Positions 41,543-48,107 of a stretch of 51,637 nucleotides of DNA are shown here, piece after piece. This DNA comes from a virus: IMG/VR virus record IMGVR_UViG_3300050023_000090, positions 1 through 51,637 of that record. One strand, 5' to 3'. The notes below the pieces were generated by a model. It made no database searches. It worked only from the letters and a program-made list of their open reading frames with translations, and was not told the origin of the DNA. How positions within the stretch are numbered: position 1 is the stretch's first letter; each line of letters opens with the position of its first letter. Made by a program: the position numbers and the translations under genes.

Positions 41543-41650
41543 TTGAGCTTTGGCAGTCTGACCCTGAAAAGGAGGAAAGCCAAATGAAGCGGCCGTGAAA
41601 ACACGGGAGCCCCGGGGGAGAGACAGCCCTTGACCGGGGCTTTTTTTTTT
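41543..41650 (+). ncRNA. candidate small RNA of about 108 nt
   Basis: Defined by promoter P1 and terminator T1. Within it TTTGGC and GCCAAA can pair around a strong AAGGAGG, and CCGTG-AAAA-CACGG makes a small hairpin. A four-codon frame MKRP begins after the ribosome site, so the RNA might encode a leader peptide, sequester ribosomes, or regulate in trans. No known RNA family recognised. Confidence 0.5.
41608..41650 (+). terminator. Rho-independent terminator T1
   Basis: AGCCCCGG (41608-41615) pairs with CCGGGGCT (41634-41641) and is followed by ten T residues. Very strong by inspection, with promoter P2 beginning three bases after the T tract. Confidence 0.9.
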
Positions 41651-41652
41651 GC

Positions 41653-41681
41653 TTGCAATTTCCCCGAATCCATGCTACAAT
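41653..41681 (+). promoter_or_regulatory. sigma70-type promoter P2
   Basis: TTGCAA (41653-41658), 17 bases, TACAAT (41676-41681), with TGC before the -10. Same architecture as P1. It is the likely main promoter of the plus-strand operon starting at 41885. It lies directly after T1. Confidence 0.82.
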
Positions 41682-41691
41682 ACCTCCCTGT

Positions 41692-41725
41692 GTGAGAGCG
41701 TTGCATCTCACCCTTTCGTGAAAGG
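41692..41725 (+). promoter_or_regulatory. two hairpins at the 5' end of the P2 transcript
   Basis: GTGAGA/TCTCAC (41692-41697/41706-41711) and, immediately after, CCTTTC/GAAAGG (41712-41717/41720-41725). They should be the first structures in the transcript and may protect its 5' end. The rest of the 200-base leader up to 41884 shows no gene. Confidence 0.55.
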
Positions 41726-41884
41726 ACACGTCAAGCCAATCTGGAAAATCGACGAGGCGTCTTCCTTTCGCCCTCCAATTGGGGGGAACGCTATGACGGC
41801 CTTGATATGGAAGTGGGCTCCTTTCTTCCTGCGGGCCGTCTCCCTTTCCCCCCTCTTTCCTAAATCTTCCGCGTGGAGGCATAT

Positions 41885-42226
41885 ATGCCCGAGAAGCGCA
41901 CCCCCGAAACAAAATCTTATCTTGCCATGGAACGTATCGCATCCCTTGACGAAAAAGCCCGAACCGGTCGCCGCGGCAAACCCTACAACGGTCACCGCTC
42001 ATGGAATGCGTGGAACGTCTCCCTTTGGATCGGAAACGATGAGGGGCTCTACAACCTTGCTCTCGACTGCCTTACACGCTCGCGCGCGCCGCGCGCAAAC
42101 GGCTCATCGCATGGCCGCATGTACGCCGCACGTCTTTTCCTCCGCGAAGTAGGTACAGAAAAAACTCCTGACGGTGGTAAATACAACGTCACCTGCGTCT
42201 ACGAAGCCCTCGAAGGACTCTCTTGA
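41885..42226 (+). CDS. hypothetical protein, 113 aa
   Basis: ATG 41885 follows GGAGG. The sequence RSWNAWNVSLWIGNDEGLYN is of a sort seen in small phage proteins whose function is not known. A GTG at 41873 would overlap the ribosome site and is not favoured. The stop shares a base with the next ATG (TGATG). Confidence 0.65.
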   Translation: MPEKRTPETKSYLAMERIASLDEKARTGRRGKPYNGHRSWNAWNVSLWIGNDEGLYNLALDCLTRSRAPRANGSSHGRMYAARLFLREVGTEKTPDGGKYNVTCVYEALEGLS

Positions 42227-42390
42227 TGCGCTGTGAACTCTGCTGGAACACCATCCACGATTGGGAACCTTCCCATCATGGAGTACATTTGCTCTGCATT
42301 CTCCGCGCTCAGGAAGAGAACCCCCGCAACCGCGACGAAGGCCCCCATTCGACAGACGACCACGACTACCGGGAAGGATACGACAGATGA
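42226..42390 (+). CDS. small CxxC/His-rich protein, 54 aa
   Basis: MRCELCWNTIHDWEPSHHG begins with a CxxC pair and a later cluster of histidines, a likely zinc knuckle. The C-terminus is acidic (STDDHDYREGYDR). The start shares its A with the previous stop, and its own stop overlaps the lipoprotein ATG, so it is coupled on both sides. Confidence 0.6.
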   Translation: MRCELCWNTIHDWEPSHHGVHLLCILRAQEENPRNRDEGPHSTDDHDYREGYDR

Positions 42391-42629
42391 AACGAGTATT
42401 GCTTTTCTGCGCTTTTACCCTCCTCGTCTCTTGTTCAAGCCTCCCCATCGACGTATTTCAGATCCGCGACAACACTTCCCTCGAAGAGATGCGCTCCCTT
42501 GTCTCAAAACGGCCTGACAAGATAACCCACACTTTTCGAGCTGGCAAAGCCCTCGAAACGTGGCTCTGGCTGAAAGAAAATATCTCCATCACTTTTGAGA
42601 ACGGGCTCATCCTTGAGTGGCACAATTAG
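42387..42629 (+). CDS. lipoprotein, 80 aa
   Basis: MKRVLLFCAFTLLVSCSSL has a charged start, a hydrophobic core and the lipobox LVSC, so the mature protein would be lipid-anchored at the cysteine. The mature part is about 64 residues, with WLWLKENISITFENG. Phage lipoproteins of this size include superinfection-exclusion proteins and o-spanins. Early-type location, away from late lysis genes, favours exclusion. ATGA overlap with the previous gene. Confidence 0.7.
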   Translation: MKRVLLFCAFTLLVSCSSLPIDVFQIRDNTSLEEMRSLVSKRPDKITHTFRAGKALETWLWLKENISITFENGLILEWHN

Positions 42630-42642
42630 TCAGGAGGAAAAG

Positions 42643-42897
42643 ATGCGAATCGTAATTCATCTCGACGGCGGCCTTGTCCAATCTATTTTCAGTGAAATGT
42701 CGGAACCCATCGAGGCCCTCATTATCGACCACGATACCGACTCCGGAAACGAAGACGACCTGGCTCAAACCCTTGAGGGGAGTTTCTTCACGCGCATCGA
42801 AACCTCCGAAGTTGACGAAGGCATCGTCCATGACGAGTTTACTCTCTTCGACGCGGGCACAATCCTTTCCGCGATCCTTCCCGAGAAAAAGAAATGA
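42643..42897 (+). CDS. conserved-type phage protein, 84 aa
   Basis: MRIVIHLDGGLVQSIFSEM followed by ALIIDHDTDSGNEDD is a pattern of small phage proteins that are widespread but uncharacterised. AGGAGG lies nine bases before the ATG; an in-frame start at 42595 would begin inside the lipoprotein gene. Confidence 0.7.
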   Translation: MRIVIHLDGGLVQSIFSEMSEPIEALIIDHDTDSGNEDDLAQTLEGSFFTRIETSEVDEGIVHDEFTLFDAGTILSAILPEKKK

Positions 42898-43022
42898 AGT
42901 GCATCCGTCTTCTCTCCACCGGCAAGTTGATGCGCGTCCCCTCCTTCCAGGCCCTCTCGATGGTCGAAAGCAAGCTGGCCGTCTTCATCTCGAAAGAAGA
43001 GTACAAGGCGGCAAAGAAGTGA
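42894..43022 (+). CDS. hypothetical protein, 42 aa
   Basis: Starts MKCIRLLSTGKLMRVPSF in ATGA overlap with the preceding stop. A small basic protein ending EEYKAAKK. Too short to classify; the perfect overlap and clean spacing to the next gene support it. Confidence 0.55.
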   Translation: MKCIRLLSTGKLMRVPSFQALSMVESKLAVFISKEEYKAAKK

Positions 43023-43027
43023 AAAAG

Positions 43028-43651
43028 ATGCGCGTTCTCGTAGCCTGCGAGTTCAGCGGGATTGTCCGTAACGCCTTTGTCCGAGCTGGTCATGATGCCA
43101 TATCATGTGACCTGTTGCCAAGTGAAACCGAACGGCCTGACGGATGGGACGGGCATTATCAAGGAAATGTGTTAGAGCTGCTGTCAGACAAATCCTATTC
43201 GTTTGACATGATGATAGCCCATCCTCCATGTACCTACCTGTGCAATTCAGGAGTCCGCTGGCTTGCACCGGGAGGAGTACTTGAACCAAAGCGCCACAAG
43301 CTCATGAAAGAAGCCTGTGACTTCTTTGCCACTCTCTATTGGGCTGACATTCCTCATATCGCCATTGAAAATCCAATCATGCACAAGTACGCACGAGACT
43401 ACTTGATGTCAGTATGGAAAGTTCCCACCTTCACACAATCAATTCAACCTTGGCAATTTGGTCATGGTGAAGTAAAAAGAACGTGCCTTTGGCTCCGAAA
43501 CCTTCCCAATCTCAAACCTGAAAAAATTGTCAAAGGGCGCTCTCCACGCATTCATCACATGGCACCAAGTCTTGACCGTGCGAAAGAACGCAGCCGCACA
43601 TACCAAGGCATCGCCGATGCAATGGCTTCTCAATGGAGCAATTTGAAGTGA
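43028..43651 (+). CDS. C5-cytosine-methyltransferase-like protein (copy 2)
   Basis: A 207-residue paralog of the gene at 1152, sharing ACEFSGIVR, GHDA..SCDLLP, IAHPPCT, IENPI, CLWLRNLP and QGIADAMASQW. HPPCT holds the catalytic-cysteine equivalent. The middle differs strongly, so the two may recognise different substrates. The DNA also differs in codon use, suggesting separate acquisition and not recent duplication. Six bases separate it from the previous gene. Confidence 0.7.
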   Translation: MRVLVACEFSGIVRNAFVRAGHDAISCDLLPSETERPDGWDGHYQGNVLELLSDKSYSFDMMIAHPPCTYLCNSGVRWLAPGGVLEPKRHKLMKEACDFFATLYWADIPHIAIENPIMHKYARDYLMSVWKVPTFTQSIQPWQFGHGEVKRTCLWLRNLPNLKPEKIVKGRSPRIHHMAPSLDRAKERSRTYQGIADAMASQWSNLK

Positions 43652-43827
43652 TCGAAATCCACATCTCCCCTGACGGCCTTATCGAAGCCTTCGGCCTCAT
43701 CCCGGGCCAGATCGTCAAACTCGTCTTGCCCTCTGGAGTCTATCTCGTCCACCGTCACGGGGTCTTTTCCCACGTCCACGAAATCGAAAGAAAGGAAGAA
43801 AATGAAGCAAGACCGTCCGAAACCTAA
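43648..43827 (+). CDS. hypothetical protein, 59 aa
   Basis: GTG at 43648 overlaps the methyltransferase-like stop (GTGA); an ATG at 43633 in frame is the alternative. Beta-rich sequence (IEIHISPDGLIEAFGLIPGQ) with a histidine-rich loop (YLVHRHGVFSHVHEIE). Function unknown. Confidence 0.55.
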   Translation: MIEIHISPDGLIEAFGLIPGQIVKLVLPSGVYLVHRHGVFSHVHEIERKEENEARPSET

Positions 43828-44020
43828 AACTTCTCTCTTTGGGATGCTGGCAAGATTTCTCGCCCTTCAAGCCCTTGTCCAGAATAAGAATGAAACTGAC
43901 CTCGAAATCTTCTCGAAGATGCTCAACAGAAAGTGGGAAAACGGTGGTAGGATGGCCTTCAGTTCTGACTTTCGCAAAGTCCACCTGCACACCCTCAAGA
44001 TGCGAAAGGGTATCAGATGA
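43802..44020 (+). CDS. hypothetical helical protein, 72 aa
   Basis: ATG 43802 follows AAAGGAAG and overlaps the end of the preceding gene by 26 bp in a different frame. A basic helical protein (FGMLARFLALQALVQNKNET). Its stop overlaps the next ATG. Confidence 0.55.
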   Translation: MKQDRPKPKTSLFGMLARFLALQALVQNKNETDLEIFSKMLNRKWENGGRMAFSSDFRKVHLHTLKMRKGIR

Positions 44021-44211
44021 CTCAGCTCCACGGCATTGATTTCGACCTTCCCAAAATCGTCGTCAGGTGCGAACTATGCGGAAAGATCGTCCTTCTCCGG
44101 GGGCCGCTGGATCGCGTCCGCTTCCTCCTCTCCTCCCTGACGACCTGCGTATGCGGCGAAGTCCACGACTGCCTCCCGAATGCGTCTTCACACTCTACAA
44201 TTCTCAAGTAA
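44017..44211 (+). CDS. zinc-ribbon protein, 64 aa
   Basis: VRCELCGKIVLL and, after a helix, CVCGEVHDC form a four-cysteine zinc ribbon. Small zinc ribbons in phages often bind RNA polymerase or DNA. ATGA overlap with the previous gene. Confidence 0.65.
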   Translation: MTQLHGIDFDLPKIVVRCELCGKIVLLRGPLDRVRFLLSSLTTCVCGEVHDCLPNASSHSTILK

Positions 44212-44224
44212 AGGAGAAAAAGAA

Positions 44225-44896
44225 ATGGCAAAGACTATCGAAAAGATTCCCTCAAAACTCGATCCCGGGATCGTCAAGGAACTCGGCCTCATCAAGAAGA
44301 AAGCCTCCGAGCTGCCCCTCATCATCAAAACCGACGAGGAACAGGCACGCATCGGAGCCCTCCAGAACGCGGTTCACTCTCTCATCAAATCCATTGAAGC
44401 CTGGTACGACCGGCACACCAAGCCCATCAACGACGCCCTCAAAGCGTTACGGGCCGAGAAGAAAAATCTTCTCGCCGAGCCTGAGGACTGGAACGACAAG
44501 GCTTCTCATCTCCTGGCCGACTACTTCTATCGCAAGCAGGAGGCAACCGAGAAGGAGCGCCTTGCCCTTCAACGCAAACTTGACGCGGAAGCCGAAGCCG
44601 CCCGCAAGCGCGAAATTAAGGCCCTCAAGACGAGTGGGGATAAAGAGGGCGCTCTTGCCCTCGCTGCTGCTCCTGTCGTCGCCCCCATTGCCGAGGTCGA
44701 AAACACCGCCAGCTTGGACGGCAAATCCTTCCGCGACGACCTCGACGTAACGATCCTCGACCTCGCCGCGGTCCCTCTCGAATACATCAAGCTGGAACTG
44801 CGTCTCCAGGCCGTGAAAGACGCCTACAAGTCGGGGGTCCGCGACATCCCCGGCCTCATCCTGAAGCCTATCAAGACCCTCGTGAATCGGGGATGA
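44225..44896 (+). CDS. coiled-coil recombination-associated protein, 223 aa
   Basis: Residues 40-160 are a long charged coiled coil (NDALKALRAEKKNLLAEPED, ATEKERLALQRKLDAEAEAA). The C-terminal part (VTILDLAAVPLEYIKLELRL, IPGLILKPIKTL) has the form seen in phage proteins encoded near RecT- or Sak-type recombination genes. It may load or tether the nuclease and ATPase encoded at 48104 and 49669. ATG 44225 follows AAAGGAG. Confidence 0.65.
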   Translation: MAKTIEKIPSKLDPGIVKELGLIKKKASELPLIIKTDEEQARIGALQNAVHSLIKSIEAWYDRHTKPINDALKALRAEKKNLLAEPEDWNDKASHLLADYFYRKQEATEKERLALQRKLDAEAEAARKREIKALKTSGDKEGALALAAAPVVAPIAEVENTASLDGKSFRDDLDVTILDLAAVPLEYIKLELRLQAVKDAYKSGVRDIPGLILKPIKTLVNRG

Positions 44897-44897
44897 T

Positions 44898-45140
44898 ATG
44901 GAAGAAAAAGTCTGTCTTGAAGTAATCGAAACAGGGCAATGGATTGTCCTCAATGTCGTTTTCCTTGATACAGGAGAGATCCGCCAGCGCAAATTTACGC
45001 GAGAAGCCTTTTTCAAGCGTCTCTTTATCTACAATGACTGGGTGAAAGACCTGCGCCTTGAATACATTTCCTTTCCTCAATTAACCAAGGCGCAGGATGA
45101 GCTTTCACGTATCCGCTGGCCCGACACGACAGGACAATGA
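44898..45140 (+). CDS. hypothetical protein, 80 aa
   Basis: Alternating acidic and hydrophobic strands (VCLEVIETGQWIVLNVVFLD) then an amphipathic helix. No family recognised. One base after the coiled-coil gene. Confidence 0.55.
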   Translation: MEEKVCLEVIETGQWIVLNVVFLDTGEIRQRKFTREAFFKRLFIYNDWVKDLRLEYISFPQLTKAQDELSRIRWPDTTGQ

Positions 45141-45151
45141 GGAGGTAGGGG

Positions 45152-45241
45152 ATGAAATACTTCCTCTCGGCCTGCCTCTACTACGGCCTCTGCGTCTTGA
45201 TGGGACTCCTCCTCTTTGCCTGGGCCGTCTGGACAAATTAG
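45152..45241 (+). CDS. 29-aa membrane micropeptide
   Basis: ATG 45152 follows GGAGGTAGGGG. The product is a single membrane span (MKYFLSACLYYGLCVLMGLL at the N-terminus) ending WAVWTN. It is the last gene before promoter P3. Function unknown; single-span peptides of this size can be toxins or modulators. Confidence 0.5.
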   Translation: MKYFLSACLYYGLCVLMGLLLFAWAVWTN

Positions 45242-45260
45242 GAGAGAACCGATTTTTCTC

Positions 45261-45290
45261 TTGACACCGAGCCCTGTTCCGTGATAGAAT
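45261..45290 (+). promoter_or_regulatory. sigma70-type promoter P3
   Basis: TTGACA (45261-45266), 18 bases, TAGAAT (45285-45290), with TGA before the -10. Same extended -10 style as P1 and P2. Predicted start near 45297, with a terminator-like hairpin beginning only about 12 bases later. Confidence 0.8.
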
Positions 45291-45296
45291 CCTTCC

Positions 45297-45355
45297 TGTT
45301 CCTGGCGTGGAAAGGCCCCCGAGTCGTTGACTGCCTTGGGCCTTTCCTTTCTTTT
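45297..45355 (+). ncRNA. candidate short RNA or attenuator (about 58 nt)
   Basis: From the P3 start to the end of the hairpin GGAAAGGCCC/GGGCCTTTCC (45309-45318/45338-45347), whose loop contains an inner AGTC/GACT pair, followed by TTTCTTTT. Either an independent small RNA or a leader attenuating the DUF115-like gene at 45380. Confidence 0.5.
45309..45355 (+). terminator. Rho-independent terminator/attenuator T3
   Basis: Ten-base-pair perfect stem with a structured 19-base loop, then a T-rich tract. It lies between P3 and the next coding region, so it must be partly read through if P3 drives that region. Confidence 0.75.
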
Positions 45356-45379
45356 ACATAGAAACGAAGGGAGCCAATC

Positions 45380-46711
45380 TTGCCTGACGAAATCGACCCC
45401 CTTGATTACGACCATCAGACCGTTTCGCTCCGCGAAAGCGTCCTTCTTGCCATCGAGGCGGCCAAAGTGGGCCAAGTTATGGGCGCCCAGCAAGTCATTG
45501 GCAACTTCAGAAAGAAGTACGACTCCGATCTTGTTCCCCCCGAGCTGGACTTTCCCGAGCCCATCATTCCCAGCGACGCGATCCCCTTCCACCTTACCTA
45601 CGCTGACGGCGACAAAGAAGCAGGAATGCCCCTTCCGAATATGGATATCGACCCCCAAGACGGCATCATCCTTGAGAACTTCGGCACCCTTCGCCAATGG
45701 GGCCGCGAGTGGGTCGCCAACCTCGGCGGGAACGCCTCCCTCGTCCACGAGGACCACGCCAAGCGAGGCCCCCTTATCCAAGCCCATACCCTTGACCTCT
45801 CGCACGTCAAGGACCCCACCCAAGCCGTTGTCTGCGGCTCCGGGGCCTCCCTCGAAGACCTCAAATCGCTTCTACCCGCTTTCCCTGGCGTGGTCCTCTG
45901 CGGCGCCTCCAACGCCTCCACCGTCCTGGCCGCGGGAAGAAAACCTGACGCCATCCTCTCCCTCGATGCAGGCTCCGCCACGGTCGATCATCTCAAGGAG
46001 TGCCCCTACGACGAGATGGGCATCCCCCTCATTACCTCGACGATCATGCACCCCGATGTCCCACGTCTCTTCCCCACCACGAGGAAGTGGTTCACCTCCC
46101 TGATCCAGATGGGCGCTGGCGCCAATCATCCCTTCAACGTCTTTTCCCAGCTCATGTTTCCCTTCATCAATAGCTATATGTTCCAAGCGGGCTGTACCAT
46201 CAATGGTGAACTTCTCCTGCTCAATATGATGGAAGAGATGTCCTACGCAAAATTTGATGCGGTCTACCTCCTCGGGGTCGATTTCTGCTACAAGAAGGAC
46301 GCCCCCCGCTGCAAAGCGTACAAGTACGTCAACGATTCTGATGATTTTGACGATCCCTCTTTCGTGGAGCTTCCCCCGAATACCAAGAATGGCGTCCCCA
46401 CCACGATTCCCATTCGCCGCTCCTGGAACGGCCTCATCACCGATCAAGTCATGCTCGAATACAAGCGTTCCCTTCTCACGTTATGGGTCATCACAAAGCT
46501 CCCCTTCTACGATTGCTCATCTGGAATACTTACGGAGGTACCGCGTGCCAACTTTGAAGAGCTTGCCAAGACGGGTTTTGGAGCCAGGCCCCCTGCCTAC
46601 GACTACCAGTACATACTCAGTGCCTACAACGCATATCTCACCCGACTTGGTTACGTACCAGGAAAGGATGCGGGTTCTGAGGGAGAACCGCTCGACGATC
46701 TCCTATGGTAA
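45380..46711 (+). CDS. DUF115/MptE-like protein, glycosyltransferase-like
   Basis: A 443-residue protein. AVVCGSGASLEDLKSLL (near residue 150) followed by LCGASNAST and AILSLDAGS has the form of the DUF115 domain found in 6-hydroxymethylpterin diphosphokinase MptE-like and flagellin-modification (Maf) proteins. VYLLGVDFCYKKD further on fits the same fold. Its job in phages is unknown; it may act with the glycosyltransferase-like, methyltransferase and radical SAM gene products at 2518-5028. TTG start at 45380 after AAGGGAG. Confidence 0.7.
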   Translation: MPDEIDPLDYDHQTVSLRESVLLAIEAAKVGQVMGAQQVIGNFRKKYDSDLVPPELDFPEPIIPSDAIPFHLTYADGDKEAGMPLPNMDIDPQDGIILENFGTLRQWGREWVANLGGNASLVHEDHAKRGPLIQAHTLDLSHVKDPTQAVVCGSGASLEDLKSLLPAFPGVVLCGASNASTVLAAGRKPDAILSLDAGSATVDHLKECPYDEMGIPLITSTIMHPDVPRLFPTTRKWFTSLIQMGAGANHPFNVFSQLMFPFINSYMFQAGCTINGELLLLNMMEEMSYAKFDAVYLLGVDFCYKKDAPRCKAYKYVNDSDDFDDPSFVELPPNTKNGVPTTIPIRRSWNGLITDQVMLEYKRSLLTLWVITKLPFYDCSSGILTEVPRANFEELAKTGFGARPPAYDYQYILSAYNAYLTRLGYVPGKDAGSEGEPLDDLLW

Positions 46712-46913
46712 CGGCCTCGACGTCGAGTTCACGGATTGGCAGCTCGCGAAGATCGCCGAGATCAAAAATCGAAAGAATCTCAAACCTCTCAAGTGGGGCG
46801 ACATCCACTGTGCCTGGCCCGGGTGCCCTCGAAAAGCCCTCGAAGGCCGCGAAAATTGCTGGAAACATGGCAAGCTCGTGAAGGCCCTCGGCGCCTTTAT
46901 CCGCGATTATTAG
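46668..46913 (+). CDS. zinc-knuckle protein, 81 aa
   Basis: CAWPGCPRKALEGRENCWKH holds three cysteines and a histidine in spacing suited to zinc. ATG 46668 overlaps the previous gene by 44 bp; the ribosome site (AGGAA) is close. N-terminal start MRVLRENRSTISYGNG. Function unknown. Confidence 0.55.
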   Translation: MRVLRENRSTISYGNGLDVEFTDWQLAKIAEIKNRKNLKPLKWGDIHCAWPGCPRKALEGRENCWKHGKLVKALGAFIRDY

Positions 46914-46922
46914 GAGGAAACA

Positions 46923-47372
46923 ATGAACGTATATTGGGCGACTCTTAACGCACGTGTTGACTTGACATATCCAGAGTACAATGTTGCAGGCAAGGTAAAA
47001 GTCATGCTTGCCTCTGACGCCGAGTACGAGATCGAGAAGGCGCGGCGGGAGGGCAGGAAAGAAGCGAGGAATTACGAGGAGGCTATTTCTTACGTCGAGA
47101 AGATCCGCTCCGACGAGCGGGAGCGGATTCTCGCCAAGGCGAGGGAGTACAAAGACAATAGCTACACGGCAGACAGGATTGTGCGCTTCGTCGATTGGCT
47201 CGAACACGCCGAGCACGGCGGACCTACCCCGCAGGAGCCTAAGCTGCTGGAGCCCCTGATGAACATCACGGTGGCGGATCTGAATTGGGCAGACGTGGTG
47301 CTGGCGATCCAGAACACCATCGAGAGCCTCAACCAGACACGGGAAGCGGTGAACGATCTGCGAAATGTCTGA
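46923..47372 (+). CDS. hypothetical helical protein, 149 aa
   Basis: AGGAGG before the ATG. Central charged helices (YEIEKARREGRKEARNYEEA, SDERERILAKAREYKD) suggest a coiled coil; the C-terminal half is more globular with an amphipathic tail. No family recognised. Confidence 0.6.
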   Translation: MNVYWATLNARVDLTYPEYNVAGKVKVMLASDAEYEIEKARREGRKEARNYEEAISYVEKIRSDERERILAKAREYKDNSYTADRIVRFVDWLEHAEHGGPTPQEPKLLEPLMNITVADLNWADVVLAIQNTIESLNQTREAVNDLRNV

Positions 47373-47577
47373 ACCCCTTCTCTTGCGCCGCCTGGGAGAG
47401 CTGGTGAATCTCGATGACTGGAAGGATGCCTCCGTGGAGGAGTGCACTCTTATCCTTCGTCTTCACCATCACATTCATAGCGGCAAAAGCATCTCTTCCA
47501 ACGACTATTCCGCCTTCAACAAGCTCTATAAGAGGCTGAAAGGAGAATCCGGTGATAAGCCAGGAGACCAGAAATAA
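47365..47577 (+). CDS. hypothetical protein, 70 aa (paralog of the next gene)
   Basis: Overlaps the preceding gene by eight bases. LDDWKDASVEECTLILRLHH then SAFNKLYKRLKGE resembles SGWDECSDWECGFIEAM then KLADIYKRVQEKL of the next gene, so the two are tandem divergent copies of a small helical protein. Function unknown. Confidence 0.6.
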   Translation: MSEPLLLRRLGELVNLDDWKDASVEECTLILRLHHHIHSGKSISSNDYSAFNKLYKRLKGESGDKPGDQK

Positions 47578-47752
47578 GTGGACTCGCGAAGTCGAGTTCC
47601 TCGAAGAAAGCGGATGGGACGAATGCTCCGACTGGGAGTGCGGTTTCATCGAGGCGATGTCCATCCGTCTCGAACAGGGAGGGGACCTCACCTTCAAGCA
47701 GTCCTCAAAGCTGGCCGACATCTATAAGCGCGTTCAGGAAAAATTGGGATGA
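47552..47752 (+). CDS. hypothetical protein, 66 aa (paralog of the previous gene)
   Basis: GTG at 47552 follows AAGGAG and overlaps its paralog by 26 bp. It has a W-D/E-C-S-D-W-E-C pattern and helical C-terminus like the previous protein. The stop overlaps the next ATG. Confidence 0.6.
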   Translation: MISQETRNKWTREVEFLEESGWDECSDWECGFIEAMSIRLEQGGDLTFKQSSKLADIYKRVQEKLG

Positions 47753-47928
47753 AAATACGAGTGTTTTGTGCTCGCCATCCCATAAATCTGTTGAAGATTA
47801 TTGGGAACAGGGAAACTGCGACAAAAGGAAGGGACATCCTTGTTGTTCCATGCAAAGAATGTCTTTCTGAATCACGTCAAGTTGGGGAACGTTCCGAACA
47901 TGAATTTCCTCGTGGAGAAGGTGGATGA
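47749..47928 (+). CDS. cysteine-pair protein, 59 aa
   Basis: MKIRVFCARHPINLLK at the start and LVVPCKECLSES in the middle give C, H, C, C ligands for a zinc site. ATGA overlaps at both ends. Function unknown. Confidence 0.6.
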   Translation: MKIRVFCARHPINLLKIIGNRETATKGRDILVVPCKECLSESRQVGERSEHEFPRGEGG

Positions 47929-48107
47929 AAAAGAAAACAGATCCAGATACGAAGATCATCTTCAAGCGAGAAGTCATTTCGTGCCTCTCGACCGGGTGCC
48001 CTAACAAAACTACTCGAACCGTTCGCCAACCGGGAACGACTATCGTTCTTTGTGAGTTTCACTTGAGAAAGGTAATGGGCTATCTGCAATGGGCCAAAAC
48101 AGAATGA
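47925..48107 (+). CDS. zinc-finger-like protein, 60 aa
   Basis: ISCLSTGCPNKTTRTV and LCEFHLRKVMGYL give a C-x5-C and C-x2-H pattern resembling small phage zinc fingers. A basic N-terminus (MKKKTDPDTKIIFKREV). ATGA overlaps with both neighbours, including the nuclease gene. Confidence 0.6.
   Translation: MKKKTDPDTKIIFKREVISCLSTGCPNKTTRTVRQPGTTIVLCEFHLRKVMGYLQWAKTE

Noticed and set aside
41457-42002. 181-codon minus-strand frame ending in FWERVQAAYFERED-like sequence
   Set aside because: It would run through promoters P1, P2 and terminator T1 and the start of the 41885 gene. Only the short coupled end at 41359-41466 in another frame was kept.
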